Shown here in pieces: positions 18,306 through 26,958 of a DNA stretch of 64,000 bases. This DNA is from Peribacillus huizhouensis. Its GTDB lineage: Bacteria; Bacillota; Bacilli; Bacillales; DSM-1321. The stretch lies in NCBI RefSeq assembly GCF_014138605.1, contig NZ_JACJHX010000002.1, forward strand, positions 349,899 through 413,898. The letters run 5' to 3'. Numbering within the stretch: position 1 is the first letter of the stretch; each line of letters starts with the position of its first letter. The notes under the pieces were generated by a model. That model was not told the origin of the DNA, made no database searches, and saw only the letters and a program-made list of their open reading frames with translations. A program made the position numbers and the translations under genes.

Positions 18306-18895
18306 TATCGTCCCACCTCCCCTTGCATCTCTGTTTGAATAGCTGACTTGTCCACTGTTATTTCATATTGTGCATTGTATCGAGGAAGGACAGGTTCTGT
18401 CGTATGATCGTCCTCAAGCTTCTCAGTTGAAAGAGTTAATAGTTTAGCGCCTGAAAAAAGTTTTGAGTTTATTAGACTTTTTAAAAAATAAGCAGCTTGC
18501 CTTGAAGAATCGAATTGAACCGTGAGCTGAACCATTCCATCTTCCTTATAAGTAAAATCTCCGATAAACCCCCGCTCGGGTAATAACGAAGATACAGTTC
18601 TCATGATGATAAATGTTGAACTTTGATGATCTTCAACCCACTGAATCGCCGTTTCCAATTCACGAACAGATTCGGATTCAGCACTCTGAGATTGTTCGTA
18701 TTCCTTCGCCATTTTTAATTCCTTATTCAAGGCTAACTCTTTTTCTAGTTGTACCAATTGTGCCTTCTTTTCTTGATAAGTAGCCATGAAGAAGAAGCCA
18801 CTAACCAATAACATGATAGCAATCAACAGAATCAATAGCCCAACAATATGTCGATTTTTTTCTTTTTTAGGTAATAAATTAATATCTACGAGCAT
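18305..18895 (-). CDS. pilN: PilN-like pilus assembly protein
   Basis: The protein begins MLVDINLLPKKEK; the INLLP motif is the PilM-binding signature of PilN. One membrane helix (about 20-40) and a coiled coil (about 42-70) follow, then an extracytoplasmic alpha-beta domain. The ATG at 18895 has AGGTG six bases upstream; an in-frame GTG three codons earlier overlaps that site. It sits between pilM and the PilO-like gene, as in type IV pilus operons generally. Confidence 0.85.
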   Translation of the reverse strand: MLVDINLLPKKEKNRHIVGLLILLIAIMLLVSGFFFMATYQEKKAQLVQLEKELALNKELKMAKEYEQSQSAESESVRELETAIQWVEDHQSSTFIIMRTVSSLLPERGFIGDFTYKEDGMVQLTVQFDSSRQAAYFLKSLINSKLFSGAKLLTLSTEKLEDDHTTEPVLPRYNAQYEITVDKSAIQTEMQGEVGR

Positions 18896-18904
18896 GTCAA
18901 ACAC

Positions 18905-19876
18905 CTACTTTAACGCTAGTCCAATACATTCAGCATATACAGGAGGGATGTTCCTGCCTTTTTTTGTTTGAAATAGCGGTTCAAGCAGCGGCTGAACAGA
19001 TACTTCAATTGCAGTATGTATATCTTTATAAAAAGTTTCCATACAAGGATGATCTCCTGACAAAACGATCTTGGCTATATGATGTTTTCCTTTAGTGAGA
19101 TTGAATCGGTAATAGGATAGGAAACGTTCAATTTCCATCGTAATATCCTGAGATTGACTTGTTAATTCGTTTACAACACCCATCCAAGCATAAAAATCAG
19201 AGCCGCTTCGGCTTTTAGAAAGTTCATAGTGTTCCTCATGAAATTCCAACGGATAGTGGCGCGAAAAAACAGGCTTATGTTCATAAAAAACAGATAAAAC
19301 AAACGCATCTAAACCAATTTGCACGAATAGAACATGCTCATCCTGATTGGCAAGGCCTAGATGATAATACATTCGATAAAGCGACAGCATGGAAAGATCG
19401 GCGATATCTGGTTTTAACGATGCGCCCTTTAATAATTCGGTCCATTCATTCAATACTGTTTCTCTAGAAGCAAATAACAACACGTCTCGGTTTTCAGCCG
19501 TTTGCTCTAAAGGCACTGCTTCAATTAAAGGATCTGAAAAAGGCAAATGGATGCTATGGCCCAATTCCATATATAAATAACCATTCAGTTCATGATCTGG
19601 AACATCATTCGGAACATGTATAGTCCTAACGATTACTGTTGAATCAGGTACACAAAAAGAGACTTTTTTCCCTTTAAGCTTCCACTGATCAACCATTTCT
19701 TCCACAATCAGCTCAAGCGTTTCACGATCTTTTATTTGCCCTTCAACGATCACACCGTTTGGCAGACTCTTTTGCCCATAAGCTAGTAGGTTGTGCTTTT
19801 TTCCAGATTCCACAAAACGAATATACCGATCTTTAATAGATAGATGAACTCGATGCTTTCGGTTCAATATGTTCAC
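18905..19876 (-). CDS. pilM: PilM-like actin-fold pilus assembly ATPase
   Basis: PilM is the cytoplasmic actin-like protein that binds the PilN tail and links the inner-membrane bridge to the motor. The protein has an actin-like fold pattern (phosphate-type loop VLFVQIGLDAFVLSVF and VKLSFCVPDSTVIVRTI region), but its nucleotide motifs are weak. The frame opens at a TTG at 19897 overlapping the comC stop; the GTG at 19876 has AGGTGA five bases upstream and is a better start. Assignment is supported by the INLLP-bearing pilN directly downstream. Confidence 0.82.
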   Translation of the reverse strand: MNILNRKHRVHLSIKDRYIRFVESGKKHNLLAYGQKSLPNGVIVEGQIKDRETLELIVEEMVDQWKLKGKKVSFCVPDSTVIVRTIHVPNDVPDHELNGYLYMELGHSIHLPFSDPLIEAVPLEQTAENRDVLLFASRETVLNEWTELLKGASLKPDIADLSMLSLYRMYYHLGLANQDEHVLFVQIGLDAFVLSVFYEHKPVFSRHYPLEFHEEHYELSKSRSGSDFYAWMGVVNELTSQSQDITMEIERFLSYYRFNLTKGKHHIAKIVLSGDHPCMETFYKDIHTAIEVSVQPLLEPLFQTKKGRNIPPVYAECIGLALK

Positions 19877-19889
19877 GACAATCACCTGC

Positions 19890-20645
19890 TTATTCAAACA
19901 TAGTAAAGTAATAGCTTAATATTTCGGCTCCATAGAAGTAGGAAAGCAAGGCACCAATCGCAATAAATGGACCAAATGGAATCGGCTGCCGTTTCTTATA
20001 TTTCCCTCGAATCATGCCAGCTACCCCATACAGTGCTCCTAAAAAAGTTGCCAAAGCGAATGTCAGGATGGTCAGCTTTAAGCCGAGCACCAGCCCTAAT
20101 ACGAAAAATAGTTTAACATCTCCCCCGCCCATGCCACCTTTACTAATGACAGCAATGAAAAAAAGCAACCCGAAGCCAACTACCGCTCCGACAAACATAT
20201 CCCACAACGGATCTAATGGTACGACTAATCGGGCAACTAAAACAATAGGTACAAAAAACAACAGCACTTTATTAGGAATAATCATATACACAATATCAGA
20301 TACAAAGATAATGACTAACAACGAAATAAAGAGGAGGGCGATTACGAATTCTCCAGTCATACCAAACTCGTAAAAAGCAAGCATAAACAATAAACCCGTT
20401 GAAAGCTCAATCAGTGGATAGAGCGGCGGTATTTTCGAATGACAGTTTCGGCATTTTCCTCTTAAAAAAACATAAGACAATACAGGCACGAGATCGGTAG
20501 CTGTCAAGGTTTTTTTGCAAGCTGGACATTGTGACCTTGGTCGGACGACTGATTGATTTTCCGGAATTCGCAGTCCAACGACATTGTAAAAAGAACCGAG
20601 AACTAAGCCTATAATACCTATATAGCTGTAAAAAAATAATGTCAT
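19890..20645 (-). CDS. comC: Prepilin peptidase/N-methyltransferase (ComC/PilD)
   Basis: This polytopic membrane aspartic protease cleaves the leader of prepilins after glycine and methylates the new N-terminus. The 251-residue protein has the two cytoplasmic CxxC pairs (CPACKKTL and CRNCHSK, about 41-75) and the catalytic aspartates in FVSDIVYMIIPN and GMGGGDVKLFF. In B. subtilis comC lies beside folC and serves only the ComG pseudopilus; here it is part of a full pilus cluster and likely processes all five prepilin-like proteins nearby. Confidence 0.95.
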   Translation of the reverse strand: MTLFFYSYIGIIGLVLGSFYNVVGLRIPENQSVVRPRSQCPACKKTLTATDLVPVLSYVFLRGKCRNCHSKIPPLYPLIELSTGLLFMLAFYEFGMTGEFVIALLFISLLVIIFVSDIVYMIIPNKVLLFFVPIVLVARLVVPLDPLWDMFVGAVVGFGLLFFIAVISKGGMGGGDVKLFFVLGLVLGLKLTILTFALATFLGALYGVAGMIRGKYKKRQPIPFGPFIAIGALLSYFYGAEILSYYFTMFE

Positions 20646-20911
20646 GGATTTCTCCTTTATATTGGAGTTGGTTTCACTTCTATTGGATGTAGTGTTTTTT
20701 TACGTCATGTTGTTTCTTTTATTATACAGGAAGTTGGATTGAATTGGAGATGATTATTTGGTGAAGATTAAATAGATAGGCCCTGTTAAACTTGCCTGAT
20801 GATTTCCGCTTCAGGCGTTCACTTTCCGCGGGCGGTCCGGGAGTCTTACGCCTTCCGTTCCAATCAACAAAGCGCTAAGATCAACAATGACCTTTAACAT
20901 AGCCAATAGAT
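20646..20911. other. pilA-comC gap with a Bacillus-type repeat fragment
   Basis: No gene is seen. At about 20793-20880 a GC-rich fragment (TGATTTCCGCTTCAGGCG, CTTTCCGCGGGCGGTCCGGG, ACGCCTTCCG) matches the style of a repeat very common between genes of Bacillus-related species. The stretch 20646-20790 is AT-rich, with nothing recognised except the ribosome site of comC and a probable promoter region for it. Confidence 0.5.
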
Positions 20912-20939
20912 AAAAAAAACACTCCTGTGAAAAGGAGTG
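20912..20939 (-). terminator. Rho-independent terminator after pilin gene
   Basis: On the minus strand CACTCC/GGAGTG (6 bp, 8-base loop) is followed by eight T. It lies 32 bases after the pilin stop and should separate the abundant pilin mRNA from comC. Confidence 0.8.
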
Positions 20940-20970
20940 GTAAATATAGGTAACTAAAAAATCAATTACT

Positions 20971-21429
20971 TCAAGTTGTAGTACTCGGTGTTGGAGCAAC
21001 AACTGACTCTCTATTTAATTCAGATGCTTTCTTATTAGTTATACTTCTCTTTGAACCTATTAGTGTAACAGTGTATTCATATTTCCCATTCGTTTCTGTT
21101 ATCTTAACTTGTGCAGTAGAATAAAGTTTCCCTTTATCATCAGGATCCGTAAGGTCAGCAAGGTAACCCGCTTTCTCTAGCTGTTCGTATGTTACAGTTA
21201 CCGGCCGGTTTTTCACAATATCATCATTCGCTGCAACCGCTAATTTCGCAGATGATATCAGTTGCTGTGCATTGGCAATATGTGCATCCTTTTTGCTGTT
21301 ATCAATAATGTTGCCGATACTCGGTACTGCAATAGCAGCGATGATTCCTAAAATTACGATTACGGCCAAAAGTTCTACTAGCGTTAATCCTTTTTGGTTA
21401 TTCATAAGGGCTTTTACTCGTTTCATCAT
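20971..21429 (-). CDS. pilA: Type IV major pilin
   Basis: The 152-residue protein has a short basic leader (MMKRVKALMNNQKG) and the prepilin cleavage site G/LTLVELLAVIVILGIIAAIAVP with Glu5 of the mature protein. A C-terminal globular part of about 100 residues rich in Thr follows. It has its own promoter, leader and terminator, the pattern expected for an abundant major pilin. The processing enzyme ComC is encoded just downstream and the PilB-PilT-PilC machine just upstream. Confidence 0.88.
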   Translation of the reverse strand: MMKRVKALMNNQKGLTLVELLAVIVILGIIAAIAVPSIGNIIDNSKKDAHIANAQQLISSAKLAVAANDDIVKNRPVTVTYEQLEKAGYLADLTDPDDKGKLYSTAQVKITETNGKYEYTVTLIGSKRSITNKKASELNRESVVAPTPSTTT

Positions 21430-21478
21430 ATACCTTCACTCCTCATTTGATTTTTTATGTAGTCTAGCGACGGGTGTA

Positions 21479-21551
21479 CAACCTAAAAACCCGCCACGTT
21501 TATACTTAAATTCCAAAAATTGAATTTAAGCATAAATTAATTGGCGGGTTG
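21479..21551 (-). terminator. Terminator-like hairpin in the pilA leader
   Basis: A long inverted repeat (CAACCCGCCA...TGGCGGGTT outside, TTATGCTTAAATTC...GAATTTAAGTATAA inside) ends in TTTTT on the minus strand, about 50 bases before the pilA ribosome site and downstream of the predicted pilA promoter. It may end transcription from pilC and also attenuate pilA. A second hairpin, GATCATTT/AAATGATC (21566-21595), lies between it and the promoter. Confidence 0.65.
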
Positions 21552-21627
21552 CACTACTCACTCCTGATCATTTAAGTGCCCAGATAAAAATGATCCATCA
21601 CAGTTTCCAATCTATTGATATATTGCT

Positions 21628-21657
21628 AGTATATAAGAAAAATTGACCAGCTGACAA
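21628..21657 (-). promoter_or_regulatory. Predicted sigma-A promoter of pilA
   Basis: On the minus strand TTGTCA (rc of 21652-21657), 18 bases, then TATACT (rc of 21628-21633); each hexamer differs from consensus at one base. Transcription would start near 21620, giving a leader of about 190 bases before the pilin ATG. Confidence 0.55.
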
Positions 21658-21684
21658 CTAGTTTTCCCACTAAATTGAACATAA

Positions 21685-22893
21685 TTATTGGATTTTGTTA
21701 AATATAGTGAACATCGGAATGGCAATGGCTGCCACAATACCTCCTACAACGACTGCTAGAAAGATAATGAGAAATGGTTCTATTAGAGATTTCATTTGAT
21801 TCGTAGCATGGTCGACTTCCATTTCGTAAAAATCAGCCACACGATCTAGCATGACATCTAAAGTACCAGATTTTTCGCCGACTGCAATCATCTGTGTGAC
21901 CATCGGAGGAAATGCCCAGTGTTTTTCCATCGGTATGGCCATGGACTCGCCTTTTTCAATGGAATGTCGCGACTGTTTCATAACCCTTATCAATACTTCA
22001 TTTCCTAAAATTTTTTCCACCATTGTTAACGATTGAAGGATCGGTACAGAGCTCTTGATTAGCGAGCTTAAAGTTCTTGTCATTCTTGCAATCTCTGCTT
22101 TTTGAAGCAGCTGTCCAAAAATCGGCAAACGTAAAAGCCCATAATCCAGATAATATTTCGTGTCGTTCTTCGACTTGAGAGAACGAATAAGGACATATAA
22201 GCTAACCGCTACTAAAAGAAAAAACCACCAAAAACGTTCAAAAAATCCACTCAGATTGAGAACCAACTTTGTAAAGAAAGGCAGTTCACTGCCAAATGAA
22301 AGAAACATACTGGCGAAAGTTGGTACGACTTTCGCTAACATAAAAATGATAATGACAATACTTAAACAGCCAACCGTTACTGGGTACATCAACGCCGATT
22401 TTACTTTTTGCCTTGTTTGATACTGTTTCTCAAAATAAATCGCCATTCTTTCTAGAACCTCTTCTAGATTCCCACCAGCTTCACCCGCTCGCATCATATT
22501 TATGAAGAGTGGTGGAAACACATTCCGTTGCTTTTCAGCCCCTTCGGAATAAGGGTTTCCTTCTTCTAAACTTAATACGATATTTTCCAATGTTTTCCTC
22601 AACAATTTACTTGATGTTTGTTCCGCCAAAATCTTTGTCGATTCTACAACACTGATGCCTGCTTTAATTAACGTTGAAAACTGATGTAGATACATAATAA
22701 AATCGCGATTTTTCACTTTCTTGCTACCTAAAGAGATTTCTTTATATAATATTCCCTTTAGTTCATCTATACTTGTCACGGCGATTCCTGTTTCCCTAAG
22801 CCCTTCAACTGCTTCTTTTCGTGTGTCCGCAGTCACTTTCCCTTGTTTCTTTCTCCCTGCCCGATCTCTGCCTTGATAGTGAAAAACCGGCAT
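21685..22893 (-). CDS. pilC: Type IV pilus platform protein PilC (GspF family)
   Basis: PilC is the inner-membrane platform on which PilB and PilT act. The 402-residue protein has two GspF/T2SSF domains (about 68-190 and 270-393) with the repeated family pattern (FTLIKAGISV..L and TLSSLIKSSVPILQSL) and three membrane helices. Its ATG shares one base with the pilT stop (TAATG), indicating translational coupling. Confidence 0.93.
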   Translation of the reverse strand: MPVFHYQGRDRAGRKKQGKVTADTRKEAVEGLRETGIAVTSIDELKGILYKEISLGSKKVKNRDFIMYLHQFSTLIKAGISVVESTKILAEQTSSKLLRKTLENIVLSLEEGNPYSEGAEKQRNVFPPLFINMMRAGEAGGNLEEVLERMAIYFEKQYQTRQKVKSALMYPVTVGCLSIVIIIFMLAKVVPTFASMFLSFGSELPFFTKLVLNLSGFFERFWWFFLLVAVSLYVLIRSLKSKNDTKYYLDYGLLRLPIFGQLLQKAEIARMTRTLSSLIKSSVPILQSLTMVEKILGNEVLIRVMKQSRHSIEKGESMAIPMEKHWAFPPMVTQMIAVGEKSGTLDVMLDRVADFYEMEVDHATNQMKSLIEPFLIIFLAVVVGGIVAAIAIPMFTIFNKIQ

Positions 22894-23933
22894 TATAGGA
22901 TTCCTTCTTCTAAATAAGGGAGTGCGGAAAATGCATCAATTTTCCCTTCTTCAATTAATTGTTTAATCGACATTTCAATCGTTTGCATGCCAGCCGATTT
23001 ACTAGTCTGCATCACACTTGCAATTTGATGGATTTTTTCATTCCGAATTAAATTTTTGACTGCAGCATTATTCACCATGATCTCGATAGCTGCCACCCTT
23101 CCTCTTCGATCTTTTGACGGCAATAAACGCTGTGAAATAATGGCTGATAAGACAGAGGCAAGCTGAACACGAACTTGCGGTTGCTGATTGGGTGGGAACA
23201 CATCTATGATCCGATCAATTGTTGCGGGTGCATCCGTTGTATGTAAGGTCCCCAGTACTAAATGGCCTGTTTCCGCTGCGGTAATCGCTGTAGAAATCGT
23301 TTCCAAATCGCGCATTTCGCCGACTAAAATAATATCAGGATCCTGTCGCAAGCAAGCGCGCAGGCCGTTTGAGAAATTCTGTGTATCAAAACCGACTTCC
23401 CGTTGATCAATAATACTCAATTGATGTTTGTGTAAATACTCGATTGGATCTTCAAGCGTAATAATATGTTTCTTCATGTTTTTATTAATATAATCAATCA
23501 TCGCCGCAAGCGTCGTTGATTTCCCACTTCCAGTCGGGCCTGTCACTAATACAAGCCCTTGCGTTTTTTCAGATATCGTTTGTAAAACGGGGGGCAGCTT
23601 TAATTGTTCTAAAGTTGGCACTTCTGATGGTACAACTCGAATCGCAAGACTAATACAAGAACGTTGATGATAAGCATTGACCCGGAATCGTGAAACCCCT
23701 GGGATTCCGTATGAAAGATCTAGCTCTCCTTTTTCTTTAAACGTCTTCCACATCGATTCAGGAATCATCACTTTCGCCATTAATTCTGTGTCCGCTGGCT
23801 TAAGGACGTCTTTTCCGTACTGTTTTAAATCGCCGTGAAGTCTCATAATCGGTGGTACACCTACAGTCAAATGAATATCAGAAGTACCTAAATCAAAAGC
23901 AGCTTTTAAAATATAATCCAATTTCTCTTTCAC
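22893..23933 (-). CDS. pilT: Pilus retraction ATPase PilT
   Basis: PilT is a hexameric ATPase that disassembles pili and drives twitching motility. The 346-residue protein has Walker A GPTGSGKST, the Asp box TLEDPIEYLH, Walker B ILVGEMRD, the His box TGHLVLGTLHTTDA and the C-terminal AIRNLIR-like region (AAVKNLIRNEKIHQI). Its presence shows that this is a retractile pilus system and not only a competence pseudopilus, which lacks PilT in B. subtilis. Confidence 0.95.
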   Translation of the reverse strand: MKEKLDYILKAAFDLGTSDIHLTVGVPPIMRLHGDLKQYGKDVLKPADTELMAKVMIPESMWKTFKEKGELDLSYGIPGVSRFRVNAYHQRSCISLAIRVVPSEVPTLEQLKLPPVLQTISEKTQGLVLVTGPTGSGKSTTLAAMIDYINKNMKKHIITLEDPIEYLHKHQLSIIDQREVGFDTQNFSNGLRACLRQDPDIILVGEMRDLETISTAITAAETGHLVLGTLHTTDAPATIDRIIDVFPPNQQPQVRVQLASVLSAIISQRLLPSKDRRGRVAAIEIMVNNAAVKNLIRNEKIHQIASVMQTSKSAGMQTIEMSIKQLIEEGKIDAFSALPYLEEGIL

Positions 23934-23945
23934 AAGTATAGCCTC

Positions 23946-25592
23946 CTAATCATGTCGAGCTACCCGCAGTACTTCTTCTATCGTTGTCATTCCTTGTTTT
24001 GCTTTTAGGAGCCCATCATCAATGAGGAAAATCATTCCATTCAAAACCAAATATTGCTTGATTTCACTAAGCGGTTTATTATTCATCATCATCGTTTGAA
24101 TCGTATCATCGATATTCAAGACTTCATGAATCGCAATCCTTCCATGGTAGCCACTGTTTTGACAGCTTGGACATCCTTCGCCACGATATAAAGATTGCAC
24201 AGGTATGCCACGTTTTTGAAATAAATTTCTTTCCATGGCAGATGGTGTGTATTCTATTTTACAATCCGGACAAACTTTGCGAACTAGTCTTTGAGCAATG
24301 ACGCCAATTAAAGAAGAAACGACTAAATACGGTTCGACATCCATATCTAATAGTCTCGGAATCGTCGAAAGTGCACTGTTTGTATGTAAAGTACTTAATA
24401 CAAGATGACCCGTTAAGGACGCTCGGACGGCTATTTCTGCTGTTTCACGATCTCGAATTTCACCAATCATGACAATGTTTGGATCTTGTCTTAAAATGGA
24501 GCGCAATCCACTGGCAAACGTAAGACCAATCGATGGATTTACTTGCACCTGATTAATGCCTTTCATTTGATATTCCACAGGATCTTCCACGGTTATAATA
24601 TTGACCTGTTCTGTGTTCAAATGATTCAAAGCCGCATATAAAGTAGATGTTTTCCCTGAACCAGTTGGACCCGTAATTAGTATCATCCCTGAAGGCCGTT
24701 CAATCATCTTAACAAAAGCTTGTCCATTTACTTTATTAAAACCAAGCTGTGAAAGATGAATCATAACATTGGATAAATCTAAAATTCGTATAACGATTTT
24801 TTCACCGTATATGGTGGGCAGTAAGGAAATTCGTAAATCAACAGGTGTTGCATTCACATCCAGTTTGATTCTTCCATCCTGCGGCAGCCTTGTTTCGGTA
24901 ATATTCAAATTAGCCAAAATTTTAATTCTAGCAATTAACAAACTATAAATCTTCTTTGAAAGAATTCGTTCCGTTCGTAAAATCCCATCGACTCGATAGC
25001 GAATATGGATCTTTGACTCCTGAGGATCAATATGGATATCGCTCGCCTTCATCTGTACGCCCACTTCCAGAAGTTGATTGACAAGCTTAACAGCTGGTGC
25101 ATCCTCACCAGCTAAATTTTCATCCGCAATCCTGTCCATGTCTAACTCTTCAAACGTCTCTGTTTTGCTAAAATATTTATAAAGTGAAGCAATGATTTCT
25201 TCCTTTTTCGCTATGACAGGTGAGATCACTAAACCAGTCGATAGCCCCATATCATCTAATGCGATATAATCCATCGGGTCATGCATCGCCACAATGAGTT
25301 GATTGCCATCTTTTCTGATTGGCATGACTAAATTTCTAAAGGCAAAATCTTTTGCAATCAAACTTATGACGGCAGTATCTATGGGATAACGAAATAAGCT
25401 GATCTGTGGTATACCTAGCTGAAACTCAAGCACTTCAATAAGTTGCTGCTCATTGATTAATCCTCTTTCCAATAAAGCATCTCCTATTTTTTGCCCTTCT
25501 TTTTTGTATGTTAATGTATCCTGTAAGTTTTCTTCGGTAATAATCCCTGCTTCAACAAGTAAATCGCCTAAACGCTTTCTATTACTTTTCAT
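23946..25592 (-). CDS. pilB: Pilus extension ATPase PilB (GspE family)
   Basis: PilB powers pilus assembly. The protein has an N-terminal MshEN/GspE-N domain (RLGDLLVEAGIIT onward) that in relatives can bind cyclic di-GMP, Walker [10 protein letters not shown], Walker B IVMIGEIRD, His box TGHLVLSTLHTN and the zinc module CPDC...CPSC typical of PilB but not of PilT. The frame extends 15 codons upstream, but the ATG at 25592 with AGGTG seven bases before it fits the family start; this gives 548 residues. PilT follows after 12 bp. Confidence 0.94.
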   Translation of the reverse strand: MKSNRKRLGDLLVEAGIITEENLQDTLTYKKEGQKIGDALLERGLINEQQLIEVLEFQLGIPQISLFRYPIDTAVISLIAKDFAFRNLVMPIRKDGNQLIVAMHDPMDYIALDDMGLSTGLVISPVIAKKEEIIASLYKYFSKTETFEELDMDRIADENLAGEDAPAVKLVNQLLEVGVQMKASDIHIDPQESKIHIRYRVDGILRTERILSKKIYSLLIARIKILANLNITETRLPQDGRIKLDVNATPVDLRISLLPTIYGEKIVIRILDLSNVMIHLSQLGFNKVNGQAFVKMIERPSGMILITGPTGSGKTSTLYAALNHLNTEQVNIITVEDPVEYQMKGINQVQVNPSIGLTFASGLRSILRQDPNIVMIGEIRDRETAEIAVRASLTGHLVLSTLHTNSALSTIPRLLDMDVEPYLVVSSLIGVIAQRLVRKVCPDCKIEYTPSAMERNLFQKRGIPVQSLYRGEGCPSCQNSGYHGRIAIHEVLNIDDTIQTMMMNNKPLSEIKQYLVLNGMIFLIDDGLLKAKQGMTTIEEVLRVARHD

Positions 25593-25705
25593 TCTATCAC
25601 ACCTATCTGGCAACCTTTGATCATCGTCTGCTATCATTCAAAATAACATGAAATCTACCTAAATTATAGAGCGAATTAACCAATCTTTGTAGTACTATAT
25701 GGATT

Positions 25706-25904
25706 ATGATATTGAAATGTTCATTTACTTTAGAAGAACATGCCCCTTTTATTTGTATTGATTGTGGGAAAAATAGATGAGGTACCTAACTTTGTTTTAT
25801 CCGAATTTAGTTATGATTTGAAAGAGGGAGATGAAGATGAACTTGTAGCAGTCTGCCCTTTTTGTCATGGAACGATGCGACAAGCGAGAAAGAATCCCAA
25901 GTGA
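25706..25904 (+). pseudogene. Small zinc-ribbon protein gene with a single-base frameshift
   Basis: From the ATG at 25706 the frame reads MILKCSFTLEEHAPFICIDC then stops at 25780. Another frame (from 25740) continues KIDEVPNFVLSEF...AVCPFCHGTMRQARKNPK and stops at 25904. Removing one A from the five-A run at about 25769-25773 joins them into one roughly 66-residue protein with two CxxC pairs, as in a zinc ribbon. Either the gene is broken or the run holds a sequencing error. It is convergent with the pilX-like gene. No family is recognised and the ribosome site is weak. Confidence 0.45.
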
Positions 25905-25938
25905 GTAAATCTACACTTGGGACGTGAGAAAGATAGCT

Positions 25939-26442
25939 TTAGAGATTTTGTTCTTGAATCTTTATATCAATGTTTTTTTCTCGTTCTGGATCTGCCTGAG
26001 CATACACGTTATTCAATGAAGGAATTATGGTATACGTGACCGTAAGAGTATTAACTGTTCTTGTTATTTTAATATAATCTATTTTAAATCGATACGTATG
26101 ATCAGATGATATAATTTCTTTATCTACTAATTTAACTCTAAATTCCTCTTCATATTTAGCAGCAATTTCAGCATTCGTAGGCATAGGAACAGTGGTTGGA
26201 AAATCATTAAGCCATCTTATGACTGCTTTTTTTGCTTCTTCATTTGCCAAGTTTATCTCCTTCTCAACATATGTTACGCCCATTCGTGATGATTGATCTA
26301 ACTGTATATTTTTCTCTGATTTTTGATTCTGCATAGCACTGTTTAAAACATTGCTAATTAAAGTTACCGAAAAAATAAGGATTAATGTAATCGTTAATAA
26401 TACAAGCACTAATGTGTAGCCTGCTTCATTTTTTTGTTTCAT
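25939..26442 (-). CDS. Prepilin-like protein (minor pilin, PilX-type)
   Basis: The 167-residue protein starts MKQKNEAG/YTLVLVLLTITLILIF; a short basic leader ends in Gly and is followed by a hydrophobic helix, but Glu5 of the mature pilin is absent, as in PilX/GspK-type tip proteins. The rest is a charged extracytoplasmic domain without cysteines. It follows the other minor pilin by nine bases and probably caps or primes the pilus fibre. Confidence 0.7.
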   Translation of the reverse strand: MKQKNEAGYTLVLVLLTITLILIFSVTLISNVLNSAMQNQKSEKNIQLDQSSRMGVTYVEKEINLANEEAKKAVIRWLNDFPTTVPMPTNAEIAAKYEEEFRVKLVDKEIISSDHTYRFKIDYIKITRTVNTLTVTYTIIPSLNNVYAQADPEREKNIDIKIQEQNL

Positions 26443-26451
26443 CTTTTTCTC

Positions 26452-26871
26452 CTACTTATTGAGGTTTACATCTACATATCCATATGCATTCGTTAGTTCT
26501 TTATGGTCTTCTGATTCTATTCTTATCGAGATCGGAAGTAAGCCGAGTGAACTTTCTTGTCTACTTTGTGATAAAGGTGTCACGGTTGAAAGATAGTTTT
26601 TTTGATTTAATGGAATGGTTGGGCGAATATACTTATCTACTGGGATAGTTTGGCAATCGTTCGTTTTGCAATAAGTTTCCAAACTATTTGTTACCTCATA
26701 AAGTTCTTGTTCAGCTAGATTAATTGCTGTTAATTTATCTTCTGTATTTGTAGAAAATGTCGTTGCATTGGAGAAAAACGATAAAAAAATCGTTAATACA
26801 ATACCTAGAATTGTGATGGAAGTTAGAACTTCGATAAGAGTGAAGGCTTGATTATTTTTTAGAGTATTCAC
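26452..26871 (-). CDS. Prepilin-like minor pilin
   Basis: The 139-residue protein has the leader MNTLKNNQA, cleavage context A/FTLIEVLTSITILGIVLT with Glu5, and a small extracytoplasmic domain containing two cysteines (CKTNDC) that could form a loop disulfide. Ala in place of Gly at -1 is tolerated in some prepilins. It is the first gene of a minus-strand pair and is divergent from the large prepilin-like gene at 26959. Confidence 0.75.
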   Translation of the reverse strand: MNTLKNNQAFTLIEVLTSITILGIVLTIFLSFFSNATTFSTNTEDKLTAINLAEQELYEVTNSLETYCKTNDCQTIPVDKYIRPTIPLNQKNYLSTVTPLSQSRQESSLGLLPISIRIESEDHKELTNAYGYVDVNLNK

Positions 26872-26958
26872 GAATTTCTACCACCTAATATCTTTTTATT
26901 CATTATATAACAAACTATAATAGGGAATGGGTCAATTTTATCAAATGTGGTGAATTTT

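Noticed and set aside
21479..21600. Known c-di-GMP riboswitch in the pilA leader
   Set aside because: The conserved GCAAAGC-type core and tetraloop receptor pattern were not found on the minus strand; only the general hairpin-plus-T-run layout supports regulation.
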